The notes under the pieces: generated by a model
Databases searched by the model: none
Told to the model about the DNA's origin: nothing
The model's input: the letters and a program-made list of their open reading frames with translations, nothing else
Position numbers and translations under genes: made by a program
Part shown: piece by piece, positions 1 to 5,650 of the stretch
Layout: each line of letters opens with the position of its first letter
Numbering within the stretch: the stretch's first letter is position 1
Origin: an uncultured Lachnospiraceae bacterium
GTDB taxonomy: Bacteria; Bacillota; Clostridia; Lachnospirales; Lachnospiraceae
DNA: 5,650 bases
Direction of reading: 5' to 3'
Assembly: GCA_947175305.1 (NCBI GenBank)
Contig: CAMWMO010000132.1
Coordinates: 1 to 5,650 of the forward strand

Positions 1-157
1 CTTCCACCTCTCTGGGAGCCCCGACCACTGTGCCGTACTCAATGCCTCTGGCCGTCTCCACGATCACATGATCGCCCTGCTTTATCTCCAACTGACCCGG
101 ATTGAAAAAATATACTTTCCCGGCCGTCCGAAACCGCACGCCTATTACCTTAACCAT
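1..157 (-). CDS. ricT: PSP1 / RicT (YaaT) family protein, N-terminal part, cut by window edge
   Basis: Only the first 52 codons are inside the window. Translation from the ATG at 157-155 gives a protein starting MVKVIGVRFRTAGKVYFF and continuing with VIVETARGIEYGTVV at about residues 32-46. Both stretches closely resemble the start of Bacillus YaaT (RicT), the PSP1-domain protein. In B. subtilis RicT acts with RicA and RicF in a cytoplasmic iron-sulfur complex that affects RNase Y-dependent mRNA maturation, sporulation and competence; that role is carried over from the family, not seen here. A perfect AGGAGG lies 10 bases before the ATG (173-168). The position just downstream of holB matches the holB-yaaT order of Firmicutes. 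The cysteines of the family lie outside the window and cannot be checked. Confidence 0.9.
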   Translation of the reverse strand, partial: MVKVIGVRFRTAGKVYFFNPGQLEIKQGDHVIVETARGIEYGTVVGAPREVE

Positions 158-167
158 AATCTATAAA

Positions 168-173
168 CCTCCT
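168..173 (-). promoter_or_regulatory. Ribosome binding site of ricT
   Basis: AGGAGG on the minus strand, 10 bases before the ATG at 157. It lies only a few bases past the hairpin at 177-202, so folding of that hairpin could affect access to it. This last point is inference. Confidence 0.7.
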
Positions 174-176
174 AAA

Positions 177-202
177 CTCCGACGTAAAAATTGACATCGG
201 AA
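177..202 (-). other. Hairpin just before the ricT ribosome binding site
   Basis: In the minus-strand RNA, CCGAUGU (200-194) pairs with ACGUCGG (185-179) with one G-U wobble, and a U-A and a U-G pair extend it to about 9 base pairs. The loop is CAAUUUUU. The U run is in the loop rather than after the stem, so this is not a normal intrinsic terminator. It may be an mRNA structure acting on ricT translation or on transcript processing, but nothing in the sequence decides which. Confidence 0.45.
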
Positions 203-219
203 GAATGCTTTGCATTCTT
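201..219 (-). other. Perfect 8-base-pair palindrome after holB
   Basis: AAGAATGC and GCATTCTT flank a 3-base loop and begin two bases after the holB stop codon. The stem is perfect but AT-rich and no U tract follows it, so it would be a weak terminator at best. It abuts the next hairpin (177-202) and shares one or two bases with it, so full forms of the two stems compete slightly. The two hairpins occupy most of the 64-base holB-ricT gap. Confidence 0.5.
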
Positions 220-221
220 TG

Positions 222-1211
222 TTAATTCTCTTTTATTGTAAGAAGCAGAAGCTCCATCGTCAGATCAAAATTGACGTTGGCTTCCAGCCTCCGTTTTGCC
301 TGCTGCAATGCACTCACAATAATCTCGATCCCCTCATAGGTGCTTCTGTCCGCCACCTTCCTGATCTGTTGGATCTCATTGCGAAAGATCAGGCTGTTCA
401 TATCCTTCGTCGCCTTAAACAGGAGCACATCTCTGTACCACACTGTAAGAATATCCAGATAATCGTTTATATCAAGATTGTATTCCGTTATCTGCTTTAT
501 GGCCTTGACAATCTCATTGATTTCCATTTCGGTGATATATTTCACCAGAGAGATCGCCTCGTCCTTAACTTTCTCAAATTCCTCACTGCCTGCCAGATGC
601 TTCGCCTTGCCGATGTTTCCTCTGGCAAAAGCCACACAGATACTGGCTTTATAATCAGGCACTCCCAGATCTTCCATCAAATATTTTTTAACCAGCGCAT
701 CGGATACCGGTTTCATATTTAAAACCACACAGCGGCTTATGATAGTCGGCAAAAGAGCCTCCACATTGGAAGTAAGAAGCAGGATGACCGCATACGCCGG
801 CGGCTCCTCCAGTGTCTTTAAGAGGGCGTTCTGCGCCTGGGGCGTCATCTTCTCCGCCTCATTCATAATATAGACCTTACGCGGACTGCTGTAAGGCTTG
901 ATCCCGATATCGCTGTTGACCTGTCCACGAATATCCTCCACGCCTATGGTATTGGGTTTCTCATGGCCAACATAGATGATATCCGGCTGGTTGCGGCTCA
1001 CCGCCTGCTTGCAGGAGTGGCATTCCCCGCACGGCTCTGTGCCTCCCTTCTCACACTGCAGGGTCATGGCAAAAAGGCGGGCGATAAACTCCTTACCCGC
1101 ATTGCGCTCCCCGCTGATAATGTAAGCGTGAGACACCTTGTCCATCTCGATCGCACTCTGTATATGCTTTTTCAGTTCTTCCTGTCCGATAATATCTGAA
1201 AACTTTGGCAT
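222..1211 (-). CDS. holB: DNA polymerase III subunit delta' (HolB)
   Basis: A 329-residue AAA+ clamp-loader subunit, expected to work with DnaX and HolA to load the sliding clamp at the replication fork. Family marks are visible in order: an N-terminal region MPKFSDIIGQ like other clamp-loader subunits; a P-loop-like SGERNAGKE at 33-41; four zinc-ligand cysteines at 53, 61, 64 and 67; a Walker-B-like VYIMNEAEKM at 113-122; the TLEEPP segment at 133-138; and the SRC motif at 159-161. The P-loop has Glu41 where an ATPase has Thr or Ser, and the Walker B has Asn117 in place of Asp, so it probably does not hydrolyse ATP, as is known for delta' in other bacteria. Length is normal. The start ATG has a GAGGGGGA ribosome binding site. 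The gene lies between yaaR and ricT, as in Bacillus. Confidence 0.95.
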   Translation of the reverse strand: MPKFSDIIGQEELKKHIQSAIEMDKVSHAYIISGERNAGKEFIARLFAMTLQCEKGGTEPCGECHSCKQAVSRNQPDIIYVGHEKPNTIGVEDIRGQVNSDIGIKPYSSPRKVYIMNEAEKMTPQAQNALLKTLEEPPAYAVILLLTSNVEALLPTIISRCVVLNMKPVSDALVKKYLMEDLGVPDYKASICVAFARGNIGKAKHLAGSEEFEKVKDEAISLVKYITEMEINEIVKAIKQITEYNLDINDYLDILTVWYRDVLLFKATKDMNSLIFRNEIQQIRKVADRSTYEGIEIIVSALQQAKRRLEANVNFDLTMELLLLTIKEN

Positions 1212-1250
1212 CCGTATCCCCCTCGTATCTCTCCCGGTATCCTTTGCAAA

Positions 1251-1691
1251 CTAGGTAAAGATATCCAACAGCAATCCTCTGATCTCCCCGATCTTTTCCA
1301 GGATCGCTAAATTATCCTGCTCATCCTTCACAAGCTCCTGCGCCAGCTGATCCAGATTCTGATCGATCAATCGAATGATCCCATACACCCTGTGCCGCCC
1401 TCTTCTGTCCAGAAAATTCTCTCTGGAAAAGGCATGGGACCTATTGACGACTTCATTCAAAAAATCCTTGACCAGCGTGCGATATCGTTTCATATCCTTG
1501 ATATCCCGATGTTTTGCCAGTTTATCTCCCTGTCTGGTGATCTCCTCCATCATGCCGATCAGGGCATTTTGCAGGTCCTGTTCCTCGATCCTGCTGACGA
1601 GCGTGAACTTAAACGTGCCATCCGTCTCCTGGGCCTGCGTCGTCTGCTCTATCTGTGGCGCCTGCTGTATTTGATTTACTTTGATGTCCAC
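1251..1691 (-). CDS. yaaR: YaaR family (DUF327) protein
   Basis: A small, mostly helical, soluble protein of 146 residues with no signal peptide or membrane segment. The C-terminal half carries the family signature: [12 protein letters not shown] near residues 77-88, [15 protein letters not shown] at 96-110, and [12 protein letters not shown] at 134-145. Residues 1-25 are Gln-rich and probably disordered. Its function is not established; it is known mainly for its conserved place beside holB. I place the start at the GTG at 1691-1689, because a perfect AGGAGGTGA anti-16S match sits exactly 8 bases upstream. The earlier in-frame GTG (1700) and ATG (1697) lie inside or against that ribosome binding site. 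The 32-base gap to the kinase gene and the 39-base gap to holB fit co-transcription. Confidence 0.9.
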   Translation of the reverse strand: MDIKVNQIQQAPQIEQTTQAQETDGTFKFTLVSRIEEQDLQNALIGMMEEITRQGDKLAKHRDIKDMKRYRTLVKDFLNEVVNRSHAFSRENFLDRRGRHRVYGIIRLIDQNLDQLAQELVKDEQDNLAILEKIGEIRGLLLDIFT

Positions 1692-1696
1692 TCTCA

Positions 1697-1705
1697 TCAC
1701 CTCCT
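1697..1705 (-). promoter_or_regulatory. Ribosome binding site that sets the yaaR start
   Basis: AGGAGGTGA on the minus strand, a nine-base match to the 16S rRNA tail. It overlaps the two upstream candidate start codons and lies at ideal spacing from the GTG at 1691, so it argues for the shorter 146-residue product over the 149- or 148-residue forms. Confidence 0.75.
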
Positions 1706-1723
1706 AGCCAGAGCGACCTGTAT

Positions 1724-2311
1724 TTATAAATTTTCCTCCAGATATGCTGTGATCTCATTGATACAGCCATCCAGCTGATCGTTGTAAAATGTGATCTCAA
1801 TATTGGAACGGGCCAGCTTCTCGTCGGAGAAATCCTCCTTATCCGCCAGATACCGCCTGCACATCTCCTCATATTTCGGATGATCCTGCGCTTTCTCCCG
1901 GTCTAAGGCCCGTTGCAGCCGCACTCCGTCATCCAGTTCGATCATGAGCGGCAGCACCTTATCCCTGCCATAAAAGTCGCAAAGCTGCTCATATGCCTCC
2001 AACGTACCGATCAGCACATAAGAGTGCGCCGTAAGGTCGATCTCTTTGTCTGCCACCGTAAAATAACGCCAAAGTCCATAGCAGGTATTATATTCTCTGG
2101 ACTCCACTACACTGCCCTGTGCGAGTAGACTCTGAAATCCGGCCTCATCTGTGAAATGATATTCCACACCGTCCTGCTCTCCCGCCCGGATCGGCCGGGT
2201 CGTATAGGGCACTATCGTCTCTAAAGGAACGCTTTTTTGCGACAATAACCTTTTATAAATGGTATCTTTTCCCGATGAGCTCTTGCCCATCAGGCACACA
2301 ATCTTCCCCAT
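1724..2311 (-). CDS. Guanylate-kinase-like P-loop nucleotide kinase
   Basis: A 195-residue protein with the guanylate kinase fold layout. The N-terminal P-loop is GKSSSGKD at 9-16. YTTRPIRAGEQDGVEYHF at 36-53 is the GMP-binding segment, with the family's arginines (39, 42), Glu45 and Tyr51. VVESREYNTCYG follows at 68-79, with Glu70 and Tyr78. Three features differ from typical Gmk: Asp16 replaces the P-loop Ser/Thr; Leu80 stands where a Ser or Thr follows the conserved Tyr-Gly; and the usual Ile-Asp-x-Gln-Gly segment reads IGTLEAYE near 101-108. Substrate may therefore be GMP or something else, and a second, canonical gmk may exist elsewhere in the genome. It occupies the place of tmk in the Bacillus cluster. 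A GAAGGT site lies about 10 bases before the ATG, and 49 bases with no hairpin separate it from the decarboxylase. Confidence 0.82.
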   Translation of the reverse strand: MGKIVCLMGKSSSGKDTIYKRLLSQKSVPLETIVPYTTRPIRAGEQDGVEYHFTDEAGFQSLLAQGSVVESREYNTCYGLWRYFTVADKEIDLTAHSYVLIGTLEAYEQLCDFYGRDKVLPLMIELDDGVRLQRALDREKAQDHPKYEEMCRRYLADKEDFSDEKLARSNIEITFYNDQLDGCINEITAYLEENL

Positions 2312-2360
2312 AACTACCGTTACCTTCGTTTAAAGTTCCAATCTAATAATGCCATATTTT

Positions 2361-3806
2361 TCAAGGAATTTCAACCACAACAGGGATCCGTCCCTCCGAA
2401 GAGACCCCCCGCAGAGAAAGCCCCTTTTCTCTACTATTCTCAATCTTTTGTATCAGCTCTTCGTCAAGCACTTCCCCCGGCGCCGCCAATGGGATCCCGG
2501 GGGGATAAAGCATCAAAAAATCTGCCGCGATCCTGCCTGCCGCTTCCCGCAGGGAAATCTCCTCCCGAGGGCTGTGAAAAGCCGCCGCCATGGACGATCC
2601 GATCTGCGGCAAGGTGATCCGCCGCACACCCTCTGTCATCTCCGGTCTGTCGCAGCTCTCCTTCTCTATCCTATCATCTATATCGCAGAGTGCATCAGCC
2701 AATCTCTGCCATCCTTCCCGCATATCCATCAGCGTCATGATCGCCAGTGCATATGTATCTGCCGCCATTTCCATTTCCAAATGATACCGTTCCCGCAGAA
2801 GATCGCTGAGTTCTTTTCCGTTCAACTTTGTATCTTTGACCGAAATCAGAATCTTTCCGATGTCCCATCCTGTCATCGCATAATTTTCTGACACATTCGT
2901 CATTTTTCCAATTTTTATCTGGCGGCATTTTGCAGTTTTCTCACAAAATTTTTCATATTCTTTTTGAAAAAAAGCAAATTTCCCTGCGCCTTCCTCTTCC
3001 AGAAACCGCACACAGGCATCCATACTCGCCATAAGGACATAGGAAGGACTGCTGCTCTGAAGCATGGTAAGATATCTGTGCAGTCTTTCTCGGTCTACTC
3101 TGTCTCCGTTTCTGTGTAAAAGCGCCGTCTGTGTCATAGCCGGCAGCGTCTTATGCAGGCTGTGGATCACCAGATCCGCCCCCTGTGCCACTGCCCCTTC
3201 CGGTAAATTCTTCGCCAGTCCCAGATGTGCTCCGTGAGCCTCATCTACGATCAGCACCTTTCCCCGCTTATGCACCGTGTGGGCAATTCCCGCAATATCC
3301 GACAAGATTCCCTCGTAGGTAGGGGAGGTGATGACCACTGCCTTCACACCGGGATACTGATCCAGAAGCCGCTCGATCTCCTCTGCGCACACCCCGTCAC
3401 AGATATCATATTCCTGTATCATCTGTGGTTGATAATAGTGTACGGAAAGACTCTGCAGTATCGCTGCATGATACACGGATTTATGGCAGTTGCGGGCAAT
3501 CAGTATCTCCTCTCCCGGCTCCGTCACCGCCAGAATCGCTGCCAGTACGCCACAGGTACTCCCGTTCACCAGAAAAAATGTCTCTTCCGCTCCGTACAGG
3601 CGGTTTGCTCTCTCCTGCGCCTTGCGCAAAATTCCTTCCGCATGATGCAGATCGTCAAATCCGTCAATCTCCGTGATATCGATCCGGTAAAAATCTGCCA
3701 TCTCGCCGCTTGCCAAATTTCGTTTATGTCCCGGCATATGACAGGGATAAAAATCTTCGGCGCTATATTCTGCCAGAGTCTGATACAAGCTTTTCTCCGT
3801 ACTCAT
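2361..3806 (-). CDS. Orn/Lys/Arg decarboxylase family PLP enzyme (SpeA/YaaO type)
   Basis: A 481-residue fold-type I PLP enzyme, expected to decarboxylate a basic amino acid (arginine, lysine or ornithine) toward polyamines; the substrate cannot be told from the sequence. Visible marks are CHMPGHKRN at 22-30, LVNGSTCG at 79-86, ARNCHKS at 104-110, VITSPTYEG at 158-166, IVDEAHGAH at 186-194, and SLHKTLPAMTQ at 216-226, where Lys219 should bind PLP. The C-terminal domain includes YPPGIP at 434-439. The length is that of the short Gram-positive form without the N-terminal wing domain of the large E. coli enzymes. Its ATG overlaps the HD gene's TGA by four bases (ATGA), and a modest GGAG lies 10 bases upstream, so its translation is probably coupled to that gene. 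It corresponds to yaaO in the Bacillus cluster. Confidence 0.9.
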   Translation of the reverse strand: MSTEKSLYQTLAEYSAEDFYPCHMPGHKRNLASGEMADFYRIDITEIDGFDDLHHAEGILRKAQERANRLYGAEETFFLVNGSTCGVLAAILAVTEPGEEILIARNCHKSVYHAAILQSLSVHYYQPQMIQEYDICDGVCAEEIERLLDQYPGVKAVVITSPTYEGILSDIAGIAHTVHKRGKVLIVDEAHGAHLGLAKNLPEGAVAQGADLVIHSLHKTLPAMTQTALLHRNGDRVDRERLHRYLTMLQSSSPSYVLMASMDACVRFLEEEGAGKFAFFQKEYEKFCEKTAKCRQIKIGKMTNVSENYAMTGWDIGKILISVKDTKLNGKELSDLLRERYHLEMEMAADTYALAIMTLMDMREGWQRLADALCDIDDRIEKESCDRPEMTEGVRRITLPQIGSSMAAAFHSPREEISLREAAGRIAADFLMLYPPGIPLAAPGEVLDEELIQKIENSREKGLSLRGVSSEGRIPVVVEIP

Positions 3807-4351
3807 GACGCCTGCGCTCCATGTCCCTTATGAAGCCCCATCGTCTCCATCAGAGAACAATACTTATCCGCCGCCGTTACGACCCAGGCCTCCCTGCAGG
3901 TAGGCGGCACCACCGACAACGGCCACATATGCTTGCGAATGACCTCCCGCTGCGTGTTATTTAACTGATACTCTTTCTCCGCATTGCGAAGCGCTGTCAT
4001 CGGATGATGAAAGCCGTGCAGGCGCTTTCTTTTCCCCTGGGCCAGATACTCTTTATCATGCCAGTCATACAAAAAATAGTCGTGCAAAAGCGCGCCTCTG
4101 ATCAGATCATGTTTGTTACAGCCGATCCTCAGCTTTTTATTCAAAAGAAGGCTACAGCATGCCACATCCATACAATGGCGGTGTACCGTCATTGTACCAT
4201 GCTGGATATGCTTTCTCGTCTTCCTGAAATTCTCAGATTTCAGGATGTCCTCTCCATGCTCCTTCAAAAGCTCCCGTATTCTCCTGTTCCGCTCATGCAG
4301 CCTGCGCAGACGTTCTCTGCGCCTTTTGTGAATTCCCCGTAAAATATTCAT
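3803..4351 (-). CDS. Small HD-domain protein, probable metal-dependent phosphohydrolase
   Basis: A 182-residue soluble protein. The HD-domain pattern is visible: TVHRHCMDVA at 55-64, GALLHDYFLYDWH at 86-98 with the His90-Asp91 pair, LHGFHHPMTALRNA at 111-124, IRKHMW at 138-143, and VTAADKYCS at 158-166 with the late Asp162. This order of His, HD, His and Asp is that of metal-dependent phosphohydrolases, but the substrate is unknown. The first 50 residues form a strikingly basic helix, with about a dozen Arg/Lys between residues 5 and 27, before the HD fold. The start ATG is one base past the glycosyltransferase TGA; its ribosome binding site (GAGG, about 12 bases upstream) is rather distant, so re-initiation after the upstream gene is likely. 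The gene ends in a four-base overlap with the decarboxylase. Confidence 0.85.
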   Translation of the reverse strand: MNILRGIHKRRRERLRRLHERNRRIRELLKEHGEDILKSENFRKTRKHIQHGTMTVHRHCMDVACCSLLLNKKLRIGCNKHDLIRGALLHDYFLYDWHDKEYLAQGKRKRLHGFHHPMTALRNAEKEYQLNNTQREVIRKHMWPLSVVPPTCREAWVVTAADKYCSLMETMGLHKGHGAQAS

Positions 4352-4352
4352 A

Positions 4353-5537
4353 TCAGTCTCTATCCTCTTCGATCATATGGTGCAGCACTTTCGCCCGGTG
4401 TGCCCAGGTATGTCCCGCCTGCGCCATCTCATTGCCTCCATCCGCTATACGCTGCATTCGGTCAGTATCCGCCAACAGGTTCTGCGCCGTTTCAGCAAGC
4501 TTTTCCATCTGTGAGAGCGAATACAGACTGCAATCTACATCATCATGCAAAATCTCATCCAAATAGACACTGCTGTCCGTGAGACATACCGATCCGTTCA
4601 ACATCGTGTTAAAGATTCTGTCGTGTGCGCCATCTTTAAACCAGGGCATCACATTGAGGGAAATCTTCGTCTGACACAATTTTTTCAAGCACCCCTCAGA
4701 GTTCAGATTGTTCATGATCATCAGATTTTCCGGATGTTTGCAATCCAAAAGCTCCCAGCCGTCACCAAATACATGTACCCGTATCCCGGCATCCGCCAAC
4801 ACCTGTACCGCCCTCCCCCGAAAGGTGTAGCGCACATACAGATCGATAAAGGTAAGCGCCGCCATGGTCTTTTTCAACTCCTCATGCGGCACCTCTCCCA
4901 ATTCATCCAGAAGATGCGCCTCCGCCACCTCCTCTACGGTTTTGTTGGGATTAGCCAGAAGATCATCTATCATGCCGTGATAAAAGGCGGTATACTCATC
5001 GTCAATTCTGGTAATATATTTGTCAAAAGTACCCGGCGTACAATAATTTCCCACCATCGTCACATCATATTTACGATAAGCGATAGGTACATTCTCCTTT
5101 TTCGGATACAACTTGGTCCCTGCAAGCGGCAGAAATGCTCCATGCCTGATATCCGGAAAGAACCTGTGCATGTATGCTTCGTGGTTTCTGTCAATGCTGA
5201 TATGGTGATAGTTTCCGGGAACTTTTTCCAAAAAATGATGATAATACATCGGATGGTCCACTACTATATTATAGTTGGGAATGTCGAGAGCATCCCACAT
5301 GGTCACGTCATTTTCATCCAAAAAATATTCTTCCCCGCTCATTCCGTGAAAATTAAAGTTAATGAGCGCTGTATTCCCCTTCTCAAAAAAATGGAAAAAT
5401 TTTTCCGTGCTCTCCCAGGGTCTGCTCAGATCATAGATAAAAACCTCATGTCCGAGCGCCTGCATCGCTTCTGCAATCTGCAGAGAAAAATATCCCTGTG
5501 TCTCAATATCCCCCGTAAAAAACAACAGCTTTTTCAT
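4353..5537 (-). CDS. CgeB-like glycosyltransferase (GT-B fold, group 1 type)
   Basis: A 394-residue cytoplasmic protein with no signal peptide or membrane segment. The N-terminal half starts with a Rossmann-like strand (MKKLLFFTGD) and contains INFNFHG at 59-65 and NIVVDHPMYYHH at 90-101. VTMVGNY at 159-165 begins the linker. The C-terminal half has VHVFGDGWE at 254-262, then ISLNVMPWFKDGAHDRIFNT at 292-311 and MLNGSVCLTDSSVYLDEI at 312-329. This resembles the glycosyltransferase domain of CgeB-type proteins, where an Arg and a Glu/Asp near the end usually contact the nucleotide sugar. Donor and acceptor are unknown; cell-surface or spore-coat glycan work is the family expectation. I chose the ATG at 5537 over an in-frame ATG at 5561 because GAGGAGAAGGA lies just upstream of it and overlaps the region between the two. 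Residues 54-65 are encoded again at the right edge of the window. Confidence 0.82.
   Translation of the reverse strand: MKKLLFFTGDIETQGYFSLQIAEAMQALGHEVFIYDLSRPWESTEKFFHFFEKGNTALINFNFHGMSGEEYFLDENDVTMWDALDIPNYNIVVDHPMYYHHFLEKVPGNYHHISIDRNHEAYMHRFFPDIRHGAFLPLAGTKLYPKKENVPIAYRKYDVTMVGNYCTPGTFDKYITRIDDEYTAFYHGMIDDLLANPNKTVEEVAEAHLLDELGEVPHEELKKTMAALTFIDLYVRYTFRGRAVQVLADAGIRVHVFGDGWELLDCKHPENLMIMNNLNSEGCLKKLCQTKISLNVMPWFKDGAHDRIFNTMLNGSVCLTDSSVYLDEILHDDVDCSLYSLSQMEKLAETAQNLLADTDRMQRIADGGNEMAQAGHTWAHRAKVLHHMIEEDRD
5343..5378. repeat. 36-base exact direct repeat, copy inside the glycosyltransferase gene
   Basis: This segment encodes GNTALINFNFHG of the glycosyltransferase. It is identical to the bases at 5615-5650, in the same orientation, 272 bases away. 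Identity stops abruptly on the low-coordinate side. Confidence 0.95.
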
Positions 5538-5586
5538 GGCAGTTTCCTTCTCCTCATGCACCCCTCGTCCGTCTTATCCAATCGCT

Positions 5587-5595
5587 TTTATACCA
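5587..5595 (-). promoter_or_regulatory. Candidate extended -10 promoter of the operon
   Basis: The minus strand reads TGGTATAAA, matching the extended -10 consensus TGnTATAAT at all but the last defined base. A start of transcription near 5580 would leave a leader of about 40 bases before the glycosyltransferase ATG. No good -35 hexamer lies 16-18 bases upstream, where the sequence reads AGATCG, so the call depends on the extended -10 alone. Confidence 0.35.
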
Positions 5596-5614
5596 TACTC
5601 TCCGTCGTCCGATC

Positions 5615-5650
5615 TCCGTGAAAATTAAAGTTAATGAGCGCTGTATTCCC
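5615..5650. repeat. 36-base exact direct repeat, copy at the right window edge
   Basis: Identical to 5343-5378 and may continue past the window. Read on the minus strand in the same frame it gives GNTALINFNFHG, then diverges to DRTTESMV and a TAA at 5590-5588. It could be the tail of a disrupted tandem copy of the glycosyltransferase, or an assembly artefact at a contig end. Confidence 0.9.

Noticed and set aside
201..219. Intrinsic terminator after holB
   Set aside because: The stem is perfect but AT-rich, and the bases following it on the minus strand are CCGATGTC rather than a U tract, so I list it only as a palindrome.
210..722. A 170-codon plus-strand frame opposite holB
   Set aside because: It overlaps the 3' half of a confident holB gene and has no independent support.
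222..1211. Broken or inactive holB because the P-loop has Glu in place of Thr/Ser and the Walker B has Asn
   Set aside because: Loss of ATPase residues is usual for delta' subunits; the frame is intact, full length and keeps the zinc cysteines and SRC motif.
2312..2360. Promoter or terminator in the 49-base gap between decarboxylase and kinase
   Set aside because: The gap is AT-rich but shows no stem-loop with a U tract and no -35/-10 pair at proper spacing.
3225..3833. A 202-codon plus-strand frame opposite the decarboxylase
   Set aside because: It lies wholly over conserved PLP-enzyme motifs on the minus strand, and its product has no recognisable features.
4545..5621. A 358-codon open frame on the plus strand opposite the glycosyltransferase gene
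   Set aside because: Its translation is rich in His, Ile and Arg with no domain pattern, it has no good ribosome binding site, and the opposite strand encodes a clear protein family. It is a shadow frame.

Overview
The window looks like a piece of a chromosome from a Clostridia bacterium, most likely of the Lachnospiraceae type. The reasons are the moderate GC content, strong AGGAGG-type ribosome binding sites, and a conserved Firmicutes housekeeping cluster. All seven genes I can support lie on the minus strand, so transcription runs from high to low coordinates. They are tightly packed, with gaps of -4 to 64 bases, and no convincing terminator lies between them, so a single operon is plausible.

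In transcription order, the right edge (5538-5650) holds a short upstream region with a candidate extended -10 promoter and a 36-base exact copy of part of the first gene. Next come a CgeB-like glycosyltransferase (5537-4353), a small HD-domain protein (4351-3803), a short-form Orn/Lys/Arg decarboxylase of the SpeA/YaaO type (3806-2361), a guanylate-kinase-like P-loop protein (2311-1724), a YaaR (DUF327) protein (1691-1251), the DNA polymerase III delta' subunit HolB (1211-222), and the first 52 codons of a PSP1/RicT (YaaT) protein (157-1, cut by the window edge).

From the decarboxylase to RicT the order matches the Bacillus subtilis block yaaO-tmk-yaaQ-yaaR-holB-yaaT, with two differences. 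A guanylate-kinase-like protein stands where thymidylate kinase is expected, and the yaaQ (darA) gene is absent. The glycosyltransferase and HD genes at the head of the array are not part of the Bacillus block. They are joined to it by a 1-base gap and a 4-base ATGA overlap, which suggests translational coupling.

The genes do not form one pathway. The block combines replication (HolB), nucleotide metabolism (the kinase), polyamine metabolism (the decarboxylase) and a sporulation/RNA-processing regulator (RicT). I see no mobile element, CRISPR array, tRNA or rRNA, and no clear sign of a new defence or other accessory system. The items most worth a second look are the exact repeat at the right edge, the divergent kinase, and the paired hairpins between holB and ricT.
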